Shown here one piece after another: positions 17,874 through 26,700 of a stretch of 64,000 nucleotides of DNA. Each line of letters starts with the position of its first letter. The stretch's first letter is position 1. The notes beneath the pieces are model-generated. The model searched no databases. It saw nothing but the letters and a program-made list of their open reading frames with translations, and was not told the origin of the DNA. The stretch is from Opitutaceae bacterium (GTDB lineage Bacteria; Verrucomicrobiota; Verrucomicrobiia; Opitutales; Opitutaceae): NCBI GenBank assembly GCA_016794785.1, contig JAEUHC010000010.1:62001-126000 (forward strand), read 5' to 3'. The position numbers were made by a program, and so were the translations under genes.

Positions 17874-18491
17874 TCACTCCTCGAGTTCCACGTTCCAATA
17901 CGCGACGTCGAGGAAGTCCTTCCAGCCTTCGTGCCGGCGGTTGCCGAGCACGAGCGAGATCACGGGGCGCCACTTGGGGCGCACGGGCTTGCGGATGAGG
18001 CGCATCCCCGCCTCGTGCGGGAGGCGGTTGGCCTTGCGCGTATTGCAGCGCACGCAGGAGCAGACGATGTTTTCCCACGTCGTTTTCCCGCCGTAATCGC
18101 GCGGGATCACGTGGTCGAGGTTGAGCTGCTCGCGGGGCAGCACGCGCGAGCAATACTGGCAGGCATCGCGGTCACGCTCGAAGACATTGATGCGAGTGAG
18201 CTTCACCTCCTTGCACGGCAGGCGGTCGAAAAAGGTGAGCAGGATCACGCGCGGCAGGCGGATCACGCGGCTCGGGGTCCGCACGGTCTCGAGTTCGGCG
18301 ATGGGCGGATTGCTCGTGGAGAAATCAATCCAGTCCAGCATCGAGAACGTGCGGAAATCATCACCGTGGTGATGCACGACCTGCGCGTGCCCGCGCGAGA
18401 GCAGGCCAAAGGCGCGCTTGGCGCCGATGACATTGACCGCCTGCCAGAGGCGGTTCAGCACGAGCACCGGTTGTTCGAGTGCGGCTTCCAT
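17874..18491 (-). CDS. HNH endonuclease family protein
   Basis: 205-residue protein of the HNH family common in Verrucomicrobiota, Bacteroidota and cyanobacteria. The N-terminal half has PVLVLNRLWQAVNVIGAKRA, a conserved non-nuclease part. The C-terminal half has the zinc-binding treble clef and HNH site: CQYCSR, LNLDHVIPRDYGG and CVRCNTRKANR. The biological substrate is not known; these chromosomal proteins are not linked to restriction systems as a rule. Start taken at the ATG at 18491 (MEAALEQPVLVL); a GTG six codons upstream is the alternative. Confidence 0.88.
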   Translation of the reverse strand: MEAALEQPVLVLNRLWQAVNVIGAKRAFGLLSRGHAQVVHHHGDDFRTFSMLDWIDFSTSNPPIAELETVRTPSRVIRLPRVILLTFFDRLPCKEVKLTRINVFERDRDACQYCSRVLPREQLNLDHVIPRDYGGKTTWENIVCSCVRCNTRKANRLPHEAGMRLIRKPVRPKWRPVISLVLGNRRHEGWKDFLDVAYWNVELEE

Positions 18492-18556
18492 AGGGGGATA
18501 CGGGGCCACGGCAATAACGGCCGCCCCGCGGAACTGTCAAGGGCGCGGTCCTGGCC

Positions 18557-18658
18557 GGTAGAAGGCCAGTTTGCTTCTGATCGAAACTGGGGGAGCGGGT
18601 TTACCCCGCGACACGGCGGGGCGTAAAGCGACTCCCACAACCAAGCAGACCCACTACC
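18557..18658. repeat. 102-bp inverted-repeat element, copy B
   Basis: Same structure as copies A, C and D with more divergent left end (GGTAGAAGGCCAG) and right end CAGACCCACTACC. Flanks GTCCTGGCC (18548-18556) and GTCCCGGCG (18659-18667) match at 7 of 9 positions, compatible with a decayed target duplication. It lies in the gap between the helicase and HNH genes. Confidence 0.82.
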
Positions 18659-18704
18659 GTCCCGGCGCGAATGGAACGATTCCGCGACAACGGGCCCACC
18701 CGGC

Positions 18705-20480
18705 TCAGCGCGGCCCGCCGTCCGTCGCCCGCGCCGGCGCGAGCGTCACACCCTTGAGTCGGATGCCGGCGAGCTTTTTCAGGATGAAATCAGCCTCGTG
18801 CTCATCGACATCAACCAGCGCGTGCCGCTGATGGATGTCGATGGCGCCCACCACACCAGCGGGCAGGCGCGTGACACCGGCGATTTTGCCAACGAGGTCC
18901 GCAGGCGTGACGAGCTCCTTGCGGCCCACGTTGAAAAAGAGGGTGGCCTTGCCCGGCTCGCGGCCGGTGCGGGTGCGCACCACCGGCTCGTCGCCGGCAA
19001 GTCCCTCTTCGCTCGCAGAACCGGCGACATCAGCCGCGGGCGCGGCACCGTCGTCGTGGGCCTTTGCCGCCAACCGGGGCTTGACCCACGCAGGCGCAGC
19101 CTTGGCGCCGGCTCGCGGAGCGGCGGGCGGCGGAGCCACTGGCGCCGGGGCCGGAGCCGCCGCTGGAGCGGTGGCCGCGGACAAGCCGGGGGCGCCGCCT
19201 TGCAGCAGGTGGATGAGGGCCGAGCAGATGTCGGTGCTCGCGTAGCCCTGATCGAGCAGGCGGTCGATCATATGGTCGTGCGGGCGGAAACGCTTCTCTT
19301 CGAGCGTCGCCCGGATTTTCTCGAAGAACACGTTGGTGCGCGCCTCCTCGACCTCGTCCAGCGAGGGGATGCGGCCCCGGCGGATGTCGAGGCGTGCCCA
19401 GCGCACCATGCTCTGCAATTTGTAGATCTCCTGGCCGGAGACGAAGGTGAAGGCCTGCCCGGTGCGGCCCGCGCGGCCGGTGCGGCCGATGCGGTGCGTG
19501 TAGTCCTCGGCGTCGTTGGGCAGGTCGAAATTGAAGACGACTTCGAGGTCGTCGACATCGAGACCGCGGGCGGCGACATCCGTGGCCACGAGAAACTCGA
19601 ATTTCCGCTCGCGGAACTTGGCCATCACGCGATCGCGCTGCGACTGCGAGATGTCGCCGTGCAGCCGGTCGGTGGCGTAGCCGCGCGCGTGCAGGTGCTC
19701 GTCGAGCTCATCGACCATGATCTTGGTGCTGCAAAAGATAATCCCGTAGCGGAAATCGTTCACGTCGATCAGGCGCGTGAGCGCCTCGATCTTCGAGCGG
19801 CGATCGACTTCGAAATAGGTCTGCTCCACCTGCGGCCGGTTCTGCGCGACCGACTCGATCTTGATCCACGCCGGGTCCTTGGCGTAGCGGCCGATCAGAT
19901 CCTGGATGGCGCGCGGCATCGTCGCCGAGAAGAAGAGCATCTGCCGCGTCTCAGGAACGGAGGTGAGGATTTTTTCGATGTCCTCGCGGAAGCCCATGTC
20001 GAGCATGCGATCGGCCTCGTCGAGGATGATGATCTTGAGGGCATCGAGCTTGAGCGTGCCCCGCTCCATGTGGTCCATCACGCGCCCCGGCGTGCCGATC
20101 ACGATCTGGACGCCTTGGTGCAGGGCGCGGAACTGGCGCTCGTAACTCTGCCCGCCGTAGATCGGCACACCCGCGATGCCGCGCTTGAAAAACGCCAGCT
20201 TGCCCGTCTCCTCCGCCACCTGCACCGCCAGCTCGCGCGTGGGGCACAGGATGAGCACCTGGACGGCGCGGGTCTTGGGGTCCGCCCGCTCGATGGCGGG
20301 GATGGCAAAGGCCGCGGTCTTGCCCGAGCCGGTGGAGGACATGCCGATCACATCCTTGCCCGTGAGCGCCACCGGAATCACGGCGGTCTGGATGGGCGAG
20401 GCTTCCTCAAAGCCCATTTTTTCCACGGCCTTGAGGATATCCGGCGAGAGGCCGAGCTGATCGAACGGTTTCTTTTCCAT
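18705..20480 (-). CDS. deaD: DEAD-box RNA helicase (DeaD/CsdA type)
   Basis: ATP-dependent RNA helicase for ribosome assembly and RNA turnover. 591 residues. Q motif near 30 (SPIQTAVIP), Walker A GSGKT at 51-55, PTRELAVQV, DEAD in ILDEADRML, SAT in FFSATMP, and HRIGRTGRAGRTG of motif VI. After the helicase core and a dimerisation-like region comes an Ala/Pro-rich linker (about 440-490) and a C-terminal DbpA-type RNA-binding domain (LFFNVGRKELVTPADLVGKI). This layout matches CsdA/DeaD cold-shock helicases. Stands alone downstream of the SPFH genes on the same strand. Confidence 0.93.
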   Translation of the reverse strand: MEKKPFDQLGLSPDILKAVEKMGFEEASPIQTAVIPVALTGKDVIGMSSTGSGKTAAFAIPAIERADPKTRAVQVLILCPTRELAVQVAEETGKLAFFKRGIAGVPIYGGQSYERQFRALHQGVQIVIGTPGRVMDHMERGTLKLDALKIIILDEADRMLDMGFREDIEKILTSVPETRQMLFFSATMPRAIQDLIGRYAKDPAWIKIESVAQNRPQVEQTYFEVDRRSKIEALTRLIDVNDFRYGIIFCSTKIMVDELDEHLHARGYATDRLHGDISQSQRDRVMAKFRERKFEFLVATDVAARGLDVDDLEVVFNFDLPNDAEDYTHRIGRTGRAGRTGQAFTFVSGQEIYKLQSMVRWARLDIRRGRIPSLDEVEEARTNVFFEKIRATLEEKRFRPHDHMIDRLLDQGYASTDICSALIHLLQGGAPGLSAATAPAAAPAPAPVAPPPAAPRAGAKAAPAWVKPRLAAKAHDDGAAPAADVAGSASEEGLAGDEPVVRTRTGREPGKATLFFNVGRKELVTPADLVGKIAGVTRLPAGVVGAIDIHQRHALVDVDEHEADFILKKLAGIRLKGVTLAPARATDGGPR

Positions 20481-20541
20481 CCCGCCACACTGCGCACGCG
20501 CGAGGCGAAAGCAGAGGAAAAACTTTTCGCCGCGCGGCGCG

Positions 20542-20739
20542 CTACGGTTTCGGCCGCCGCCCGATTCCCCAGATCAGCCAGATCGCGAGGGCGAGCAGCA
20601 GAATCAGCCACCAGAAATAGCGGAGCTCGCGGGCCGCCATCTCGACAAATGCCAGCGCGGGCGGAAAGAGCAGGATCAGCGCAATCGCCACGGCGATCAG
20701 CGTGCCGAACTGCCAGAAGGCACGGCGCCGCGGATTCAT
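20542..20739 (-). CDS. Small membrane protein coupled to SPFH gene
   Basis: 65-residue protein with two hydrophobic helices (about 8-28 and 37-56, rich in Leu/Ile/Trp) and a basic C-terminus (GIGRRPKP). Its ATG overlaps the stop of the SPFH gene upstream (ATGA at 20736-20739), so it is translated with it. No family recognised. Small NfeD-like or YqiJ-like partners commonly accompany SPFH proteins, but this sequence is too short to claim that relation. Confidence 0.75.
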   Translation of the reverse strand: MNPRRRAFWQFGTLIAVAIALILLFPPALAFVEMAARELRYFWWLILLLALAIWLIWGIGRRPKP

Positions 20740-21545
20740 GGCGCCGCCGGACCGATGGGCAGCAGCAGCGCCGCGCCGGAGCCCTCGGGCCCGCCGGGCA
20801 CGACCATGGGGGAGCGCCCGTTCCAACGCTCCACGATCTTCCACCGCAGAAACGCCGGGCTCTGCCGCAATGCCTCGCCGCGCACGCGGATCGCCTCCGC
20901 CTCGCCCTTGGCGCTGATCACGGCCGTCTCGGCCTCGACCTGCGTCTGCATCTGGGTGAAGCGCGCCTGGTTGGCCTGCTGCTCGGCCACCATCTTGGCC
21001 TCGATCGCCTTCTCCAGCTCGTTCGAGAGCACGATGTCGCGCACCACGATGTCCTCGACGACCAGCAGCGAGCCAATCTTCTGCTTCGCGGCGATGAGGG
21101 TCTTCTTCTTGATGTCCTCCCGGCTCTTCACGAGCTGCTCGGCCGTGAGCAGCGCCGTCACTTCCTTGATCGCCTCCTGCACGCGCGGCGCGATCAAGCT
21201 GTCGAAGGGGTCGCCGGCAAACTCACGGTAAATCTGCACCACCGCCGTCTCCGGCACCCGGAAGAGCACGCGTAGATCAATCTTCACCTGCTGGAGGTCG
21301 GAGGAAAAACAATCGGACTTCACAGTCTGCGTGCGCTGGCGGACATTGACCGTGACGATGCTCGTCACAAACGGGGTCTTGAGGCCGAAGCCCTCGGGCA
21401 GGAAATCCTCGGCGGTCTTGCCGAGCGTGACCTTGAGGCCGCGCGTGCCGGGCTCGATGATGTAGCTGGAGGCCGAGGCGGCGATCAGCACCAAGAACAG
21501 CACGACCGCCGTTGCGATCAACTTGGGCACCGGGTTGGGATTCAT
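20736..21545 (-). CDS. SPFH/prohibitin family membrane protein (second of tandem pair)
   Basis: 269 residues: one N-terminal membrane helix (about 9-28), then an SPFH (band 7) domain (EPGTRGLKVTLGK...VRQRTQTVKSDCFSSDLQQVKIDLRVLFRVPE) and a helical tail rich in Ala, Glu and Gln (AKMVAEQQANQARFTQMQTQ) that should form coiled coil. Prohibitin-like proteins build large ring or cage assemblies in the membrane and often regulate membrane proteases such as FtsH. Closely related to the next gene upstream, with four bases between them, so a gene duplication. The pair may form hetero-oligomers as mitochondrial PHB1/PHB2 do; this is inference. Confidence 0.88.
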   Translation of the reverse strand: MNPNPVPKLIATAVVLFLVLIAASASSYIIEPGTRGLKVTLGKTAEDFLPEGFGLKTPFVTSIVTVNVRQRTQTVKSDCFSSDLQQVKIDLRVLFRVPETAVVQIYREFAGDPFDSLIAPRVQEAIKEVTALLTAEQLVKSREDIKKKTLIAAKQKIGSLLVVEDIVVRDIVLSNELEKAIEAKMVAEQQANQARFTQMQTQVEAETAVISAKGEAEAIRVRGEALRQSPAFLRWKIVERWNGRSPMVVPGGPEGSGAALLLPIGPAAP

Positions 21546-21549
21546 GGTG

Positions 21550-22404
21550 TCAGCGACGGGCCGGAACGGGCGCGACGGGGGCGGGGTTGGCATTGGACTT
21601 TTGGTTTTTCAGCCGTTCGAGATCCGCGAGCGTGAGCATCACCTGATCGCCGCCGCCGATGACGACGGGCGCGATGCCGTCCCACTTGTCCACGATCTGG
21701 AGATCGACGAACGCGGGGTTCTTCCGCAGCGCATCACCGCGGATCATGATCGACTCGGCCTCGCCCTTGGCGCGGATGACCGCGGTGTCGGCCTCGATTT
21801 GCACGCGCTGCTGGAAATATTTGGACTTCGAGGCTTCCTGCTCCTGCACCATCTTGGCCTCGATGGCGTGCTCGAGCTCCTTGGTGAGCGCGATGTTTTG
21901 GATCACGATGTCCTCAATCACGAGGAGCGACCCGACCTTGCGGCGCGCGATCTCAAGGGAGCGCGTCTTTACCTGCTCGCGGTTTTTCACGATCTGTTCG
22001 GCGCTCTGGAGGGCGGCGACCTCCTTGAGGGCCTCCTGCACGCGCGGCGCCACCAGGCTCTGAAAGGGATCGCCGTAGTAATCCTGAAACAGCTTCACGA
22101 CCGATCCCTCGGGCACGCGAAACAGCACCTTGAGGTCCACGGCGATCTGCTGGAGATCGGACGAGTAGCACTCCGCCTTGTCCTCCGCGGTCTGCTGGCG
22201 GACGGAGATCTGGCGAATCTCCGTGATGAGCGGCGCCTTGAGGCCAAAGCCCTCGGGCTTGAAGGCGGGCGACACGCGCCCCATCGTGACCTCGACGCCG
22301 CGGAAGCCGGGCTTGACCACATAGGTGCCCGACATGGCCATGATGATCGCGGCGAAAATCAGGATCGCGATGCCGATCAGACGGGCGATGGCTTGGGGAG
22401 TCAT
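21550..22404 (-). CDS. SPFH/prohibitin family membrane protein (first of tandem pair)
   Basis: 284 residues with the same layout as its neighbour: membrane helix (about 8-28), band-7 domain (KPGFRGVEVTMGRVSPAFKPEGFG...SSDLQQIAVDLKVLFRVPEG), helical coiled-coil tail, and a longer C-terminal extension (VMLTLADLERLKNQK plus a Pro/Ala tail). Long stretches, for example VxDLxVLFRVPE and LVxEDIVxxxIxL, are shared with the second copy, showing paralogy. It is the promoter-proximal gene of a three-gene operon ending with the 65-residue membrane protein. Confidence 0.88.
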   Translation of the reverse strand: MTPQAIARLIGIAILIFAAIIMAMSGTYVVKPGFRGVEVTMGRVSPAFKPEGFGLKAPLITEIRQISVRQQTAEDKAECYSSDLQQIAVDLKVLFRVPEGSVVKLFQDYYGDPFQSLVAPRVQEALKEVAALQSAEQIVKNREQVKTRSLEIARRKVGSLLVIEDIVIQNIALTKELEHAIEAKMVQEQEASKSKYFQQRVQIEADTAVIRAKGEAESIMIRGDALRKNPAFVDLQIVDKWDGIAPVVIGGGDQVMLTLADLERLKNQKSNANPAPVAPVPARR

Positions 22405-22431
22405 GTGTGAAGGCCTATGCTAGCAGACGGA

Positions 22432-22455
22432 AATGCCCGCGCACAAGCGGGCATT
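22432..22455. promoter_or_regulatory. Perfect inverted repeat in divergent promoter region
   Basis: AATGCCCGC (22432-22440) and GCGGGCATT (22447-22455) form a perfect 9-bp inverted repeat with a GCACAA spacer in the 180-bp gap between the SPFH operon and the PL11 lyase gene. It could be a hairpin in a leader or a dyad operator. On the plus strand it is followed by CGATTT only, so it is not a convincing terminator. Confidence 0.4.
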
Positions 22456-22583
22456 CGATTTCCCTCAAGAATATGGTGGTTCGAACCTGGAACGGGAGCC
22501 GTCGGACGCGGCGCGCCCCAACTGTCCGAGTCTGTCCCGCGCATCGAAATGCCCCTCCCTGCGTTTGGGCGTGCAAGCCCCGC

Positions 22584-24533
22584 ATGAAACGTCTCCTCCC
22601 GCTAGCTCTCCTGCTTGCCCTGCCCGCCATCGCGCCGGCCGCTCCCGCCGCACGCCAGATGGAGGCGCTCGGGCGCGGCATCGTCGCGCTCAAGCTCGAG
22701 GAGCAAAAAATCTTCGTCTCATGGCGCGTCCTGGGCACGGATGACGAGGCACTCGCGTTCAACCTCTACCGCGCCAGCGGCAACGGCCCGCCGGTGAAGC
22801 TCAACACCGCGCCCCTCCTCGTCAGCAACTTCACGGACACCACCTTCGATCCCGCGCTGGCCAACGCCTACTTTGTGCGACCTGTCCACACCGGCCGCGA
22901 GCAGGCCCCGAGCGCGCGCTTCATGATCGCGGCAGCCGCGCCGGCGCGAAATTATCTCTCGATCCCCCTCGCCCCGCCGCCCGGCGGCACCACGCCTGAT
23001 GGCCGCAGCTACAGCTACACGGCCAACGACTGCTCAGCCGCCGACCTCGATGGCGACGGCGACTACGAGATCATCCTGAAGTGGGACCCGACCAACTCGA
23101 AGGACAACGCCTTCGCCGGCTACGCCGGCCGCGTTTTTCTCGACGCCTACCAGCTCGACGGCACCCGTCTCTGGCGCATCGACCTCGGGCAGAACATCCG
23201 CGCCGGCGCGCACTACACGCAGTTCCTCGCCTACGATTTCGACGGCGATGGCCGCGCCGAACTCATGTGCAAGACCGCCGACGGCACGATCGACGCCACG
23301 GGCCGCATCCTCGGCGATCCATCGGCCGATTGGCGCGAGCCGGCCGGAACTGTCGTTCCCTCCCGCGATCACACAGACAGCACGGAGACCAAGGGCGGCG
23401 GACGCGGCGCCTCGGTGGAGGGCCGCATCCTCCGCGGGCCGGAATATCTCACCGTGTTCGACGGGCGCACCGGCGCCGCCCTCGCCACCACCGATTATTT
23501 GCCCGCGCGCGGACAAGTCTCGGACTGGGGCGACGCCTACGCCAACCGCTCGGACCGCATGAACGCCGCCGTCGCCTGCCTCGACGGCGCGCGCCCGAGC
23601 GCGATTTTCTGCCGCGGTTACTACACGCGCTCCGTGCTCGTCGCATGGGACTGGCGCGACGGACGGCTCACGCGCCGCTGGGTCTTCGACAGCGACGACG
23701 GCACGCCAGGCAACGAACACTACCGCGGCCAAGGCAACCACGGTCTCAGCATCGCCGATGTCGATGGCGATGGCCGCGACGATATCATTTATGGCGCCTG
23801 CGCGATCGGCTCGGATGGCCGCGGCCTTTACTCCACCGGCCTCGGCCACGGCGACGCGCTGCACGTCTCTGATCTCGATCCGGCGCGAGCCGGCCTGGAG
23901 GTTTTCGCAATCCACGAGAATGTCAGGCACCCCCACGGCACCAATCTCCGCGACGCGCGCACGGGCGAGATATTGTGGAGCAAGGCATCACCCGATGTCG
24001 GCCGGGGCCTCGCCGCCGATCTCGATCCACGCCATCCGGGCTACGAGTGCTGGGCTTCGGGCCGAGGCCTCACGGGCCTCTGGAACATCAAGGGCGAGCC
24101 CATTTCCGAGCGCAAACCGCGCTCGTGCAATTTCAAGATTTGGTGGGACGGCGATTTCCTCTCCGAGATTCTCGACGGCAACCGCATCACGAAGTGGAAT
24201 TGGGAAAAGGAAACCGAGGAGCCGTTGCTCATCGCGGAAGGCTGCACCTCGAACAACGGCACCAAGTCCACGCCCGCCCTCTGCGCCGACCTCCTCGGCG
24301 ACTGGCGCGAAGAAGTGATCCTGCGCACCACCGACAACAAGGAGCTGCGCATCTTCACCACGCCAATCCCCACGGAGCGGCGCGGCTACACACTGATGCA
24401 CGATCCCGTCTACCGGTTGAGCATCGCCTGGCAAAACAGCGCCTACAACCAGCCCTCGCACACCGGATTTTATCTCGGCGCGGAGACCACCGCATTCCCT
24501 CGGCCCAACATCACCGTGGCGGCGCGGCCGTAG
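22584..24533 (+). CDS. Rhamnogalacturonan lyase, polysaccharide lyase family 11
   Basis: Cleaves the rhamnogalacturonan I backbone of pectin by beta-elimination, outside the cell. 649 residues: signal peptide MKRLLPLALLLALPAIAPAA, then the family opening MEALGRGIVALKLEEQKIFVSWRVLGTD...FNLYR, and an eight-bladed beta-propeller with calcium-binding DxDGDG-type loops (ADLDGDGDYEI, YDFDGDGRAEL, IADVDGDGRDDI). The family's CSNNGTKSTPAL-like and GDWREEV blocks are near the C-terminus. Start at 22584 because the upstream frame has no signal peptide. The 3' end overlaps the convergent TPR gene by 23 bp. Works logically with the PL22 enzyme at 28.6-29.9 kb, which handles oligogalacturonides. Confidence 0.93.
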   Translation: MKRLLPLALLLALPAIAPAAPAARQMEALGRGIVALKLEEQKIFVSWRVLGTDDEALAFNLYRASGNGPPVKLNTAPLLVSNFTDTTFDPALANAYFVRPVHTGREQAPSARFMIAAAAPARNYLSIPLAPPPGGTTPDGRSYSYTANDCSAADLDGDGDYEIILKWDPTNSKDNAFAGYAGRVFLDAYQLDGTRLWRIDLGQNIRAGAHYTQFLAYDFDGDGRAELMCKTADGTIDATGRILGDPSADWREPAGTVVPSRDHTDSTETKGGGRGASVEGRILRGPEYLTVFDGRTGAALATTDYLPARGQVSDWGDAYANRSDRMNAAVACLDGARPSAIFCRGYYTRSVLVAWDWRDGRLTRRWVFDSDDGTPGNEHYRGQGNHGLSIADVDGDGRDDIIYGACAIGSDGRGLYSTGLGHGDALHVSDLDPARAGLEVFAIHENVRHPHGTNLRDARTGEILWSKASPDVGRGLAADLDPRHPGYECWASGRGLTGLWNIKGEPISERKPRSCNFKIWWDGDFLSEILDGNRITKWNWEKETEEPLLIAEGCTSNNGTKSTPALCADLLGDWREEVILRTTDNKELRIFTTPIPTERRGYTLMHDPVYRLSIAWQNSAYNQPSHTGFYLGAETTAFPRPNITVAARP

Positions 24534-26673
24534 CGGGCTGAGCGCGCAGCCGCGCCAGTTCCGCTCGAGCCCGTTCGTCATCCGGCTTCAGGCGCAACAA
24601 CGCCTCATGCGCTTCGATCGCCTCGGCGGTGCGACCGACACGCGAAAGCACCAGCGCAAGATTCGTGATTGCCGGCAAGGAGTCCGGCTGCACTCGCAGG
24701 GCCGCCCGGTAGGCGACGATGGCCTCCTCGACGCGGCCGACCTGGAACAGCGCACTGGCGAGATTGGAAAAGGTGTCGGCTGAATTGGGCCGGTATTTCA
24801 ACGCCGCCTCATAGCGCGGAATTGCCTCGGCCGGCCGGCCGGCCTGGTAAAGCAGGCTCCCGAGGTTGGAGAGCGCCTCCGCATAATCGGGCTGCGAGCG
24901 CACCGCCGCCTCGAGCTCCGGGATGGCGCGCGCCGGATCGCCCAGATTCAGAAACGCGCTGGCCCGGTGGAAATGCGCCAGCGCCATGCCCGGCTTAACC
25001 GCCAGCGCCCGTTCAGCGTGGCCGAGGGCCCCCGCCGGATCACCCAGATCGAGCGCAGCGCGCGCCAAGTTGCAGTGCGCCTCGGGGATGTCGGGCTGCA
25101 GTTTCAACGCGGCCTGCAATTGCTCGATGCCCTCGCGCAAGCGGCCGGTCTGAAGGAGCGAGGAGCCGAGGTTGTTGTGCGCCCGCGCAAAATTTGGCTT
25201 CAGCCGGATGGTCTCCGCGAGGAACGGAATCGCGTCGGCTGGGCGGCCGGCATTCAGCAGGATCGTGCCGATGTTGTAGCGCGCCTCGGCGGAATTGGGC
25301 TCCAGCCGCAGCGCGGCCTGAAACTCCGCCAGCGCCTCGGCTGAGCGCCCCGCCAAGACCAGGGCATCGCCCAGATTGTTGCGCGCGCGGGCGTTGTTCG
25401 GGGCCTTGGCCACCGTGTCGGTCCAGATCGCGAGCTCGGAGCGGTAATCGGTGTTGCGACGCACCGAGACCACGCCCCACGCCACGGTCGCGACCGCCGT
25501 CACGATGAAAGCCCGCCGGCCGATCGCGGCAAACAGCGCCGCCACGCCGAAGACCATGGGCGCGGCGAGCGGCAGATACATGCGGTGCTCGGACACCGTC
25601 TGGCTCACGAGCGGCACCACGCTCGAACTGGGGGCAAGAATCCCGAGCGTCCACATCCCAAGGAAACCGAGCACCGGCCACCGCCACAGCGCGACCAGCG
25701 TGCCCACCACCAGCGCGCCGAGGCCCAGAATGTGCGGCCACACTTGCAGCGGATCCTTCACCACATCGGTCCCGTAGTAGAGCACGAGCGGGTGCGGCCA
25801 CACCGTGAGTTTCAGGTAGAGCAAAATGGCCTCGCACTGCTTGAGCGCATACTCCCACCACGCGACCCCGACCCCAAAGCCCGCCGCCTCACCGCGCGTG
25901 CCGCCCCCGCCCAGCACCAGCAAGACCAGCAACCCGAGGCTCGCGCCGAGGCCCAGATAAAGCCCGCGCCTGCGCCGCCACGCCTCGGCAAACGACCCCG
26001 CCACAAACGTGCGATCATGCAGCAGCAGGAGAAACGGCGCCGTCACCATCACTTCCTTGCTCGCCATGCCCGCGAAACTCGCGGCGATGGCGAGTGCCGT
26101 CCAGCAGGCCGATCCGCCTTCGGCCGCGCGCAGGTAGCAATAGAACAGGGTCAGATAGAACACGCCCACGATCAGTTCCGTGCGCTGAATCACGCACGTG
26201 ACCGACTCCGTTTGGAGCGGGTGCAGCACCCATAGCAAAGCACTCGCCAGGGCAATCGGCCGCGCCACGCCGCCGAATCGCGCTCGCAGCATCGGCCGCA
26301 ACAGCGTGCGCCGCACCGTGCCGAACAGGGCGAGCCCCGCCAGTGCGTGGAGCAGGATGTTGGCGACATGATAACCGGTCACCGCCGTGCCGCCGATCGC
26401 GTGGTTCAGCGCGAGCGACAGGTTTACGAGCGGCCGGCCCGCCACACCGCTGCCGTTGCGGGGCGGCGCGAGCACCTGCCCCAAATCGCCGAGGTTGCGG
26501 ATCGTCTGGTTCTCAAGGATCCCGGCGTGGTCGTCGAAGATGAACGGCACCCGCAGGCTGTTCGCATACGCTGCAAACGCCGCGGCGACAATCAGCGCCG
26601 CCGACAGCCACGTCGCGACGCGCGATTCCGCGGAGGTGTTCGATAGCGGCACAGGACAGGACATCGCGCTCAC
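24511..26673 (-). CDS. Polytopic membrane protein with TPR repeats (TMTC/DUF1736-like)
   Basis: 720 residues: an N-terminal half (about 20-385) with ten or more hydrophobic helices and the motifs FDDHAGILENQTIRN and LHPLQTESVTCVIQRTEL, and a C-terminal half (about 400-715) of eight or nine tetratricopeptide repeats (for example ARNNLGDALVLAGRSAEALA). This is the architecture of TMTC-type O-mannosyltransferases and of GT-C-fold bacterial homologues. Glycosyltransferase activity is therefore possible, with the TPRs binding partners, but no substrate can be told. Its 3' end overlaps the PL11 gene on the other strand. Confidence 0.85.
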   Translation of the reverse strand: MSAMSCPVPLSNTSAESRVATWLSAALIVAAAFAAYANSLRVPFIFDDHAGILENQTIRNLGDLGQVLAPPRNGSGVAGRPLVNLSLALNHAIGGTAVTGYHVANILLHALAGLALFGTVRRTLLRPMLRARFGGVARPIALASALLWVLHPLQTESVTCVIQRTELIVGVFYLTLFYCYLRAAEGGSACWTALAIAASFAGMASKEVMVTAPFLLLLHDRTFVAGSFAEAWRRRRGLYLGLGASLGLLVLLVLGGGGTRGEAAGFGVGVAWWEYALKQCEAILLYLKLTVWPHPLVLYYGTDVVKDPLQVWPHILGLGALVVGTLVALWRWPVLGFLGMWTLGILAPSSSVVPLVSQTVSEHRMYLPLAAPMVFGVAALFAAIGRRAFIVTAVATVAWGVVSVRRNTDYRSELAIWTDTVAKAPNNARARNNLGDALVLAGRSAEALAEFQAALRLEPNSAEARYNIGTILLNAGRPADAIPFLAETIRLKPNFARAHNNLGSSLLQTGRLREGIEQLQAALKLQPDIPEAHCNLARAALDLGDPAGALGHAERALAVKPGMALAHFHRASAFLNLGDPARAIPELEAAVRSQPDYAEALSNLGSLLYQAGRPAEAIPRYEAALKYRPNSADTFSNLASALFQVGRVEEAIVAYRAALRVQPDSLPAITNLALVLSRVGRTAEAIEAHEALLRLKPDDERARAELARLRAQPATAAPPR

Positions 26674-26700
26674 GATGCCGGGATCAGGCGGACTGAGGCA

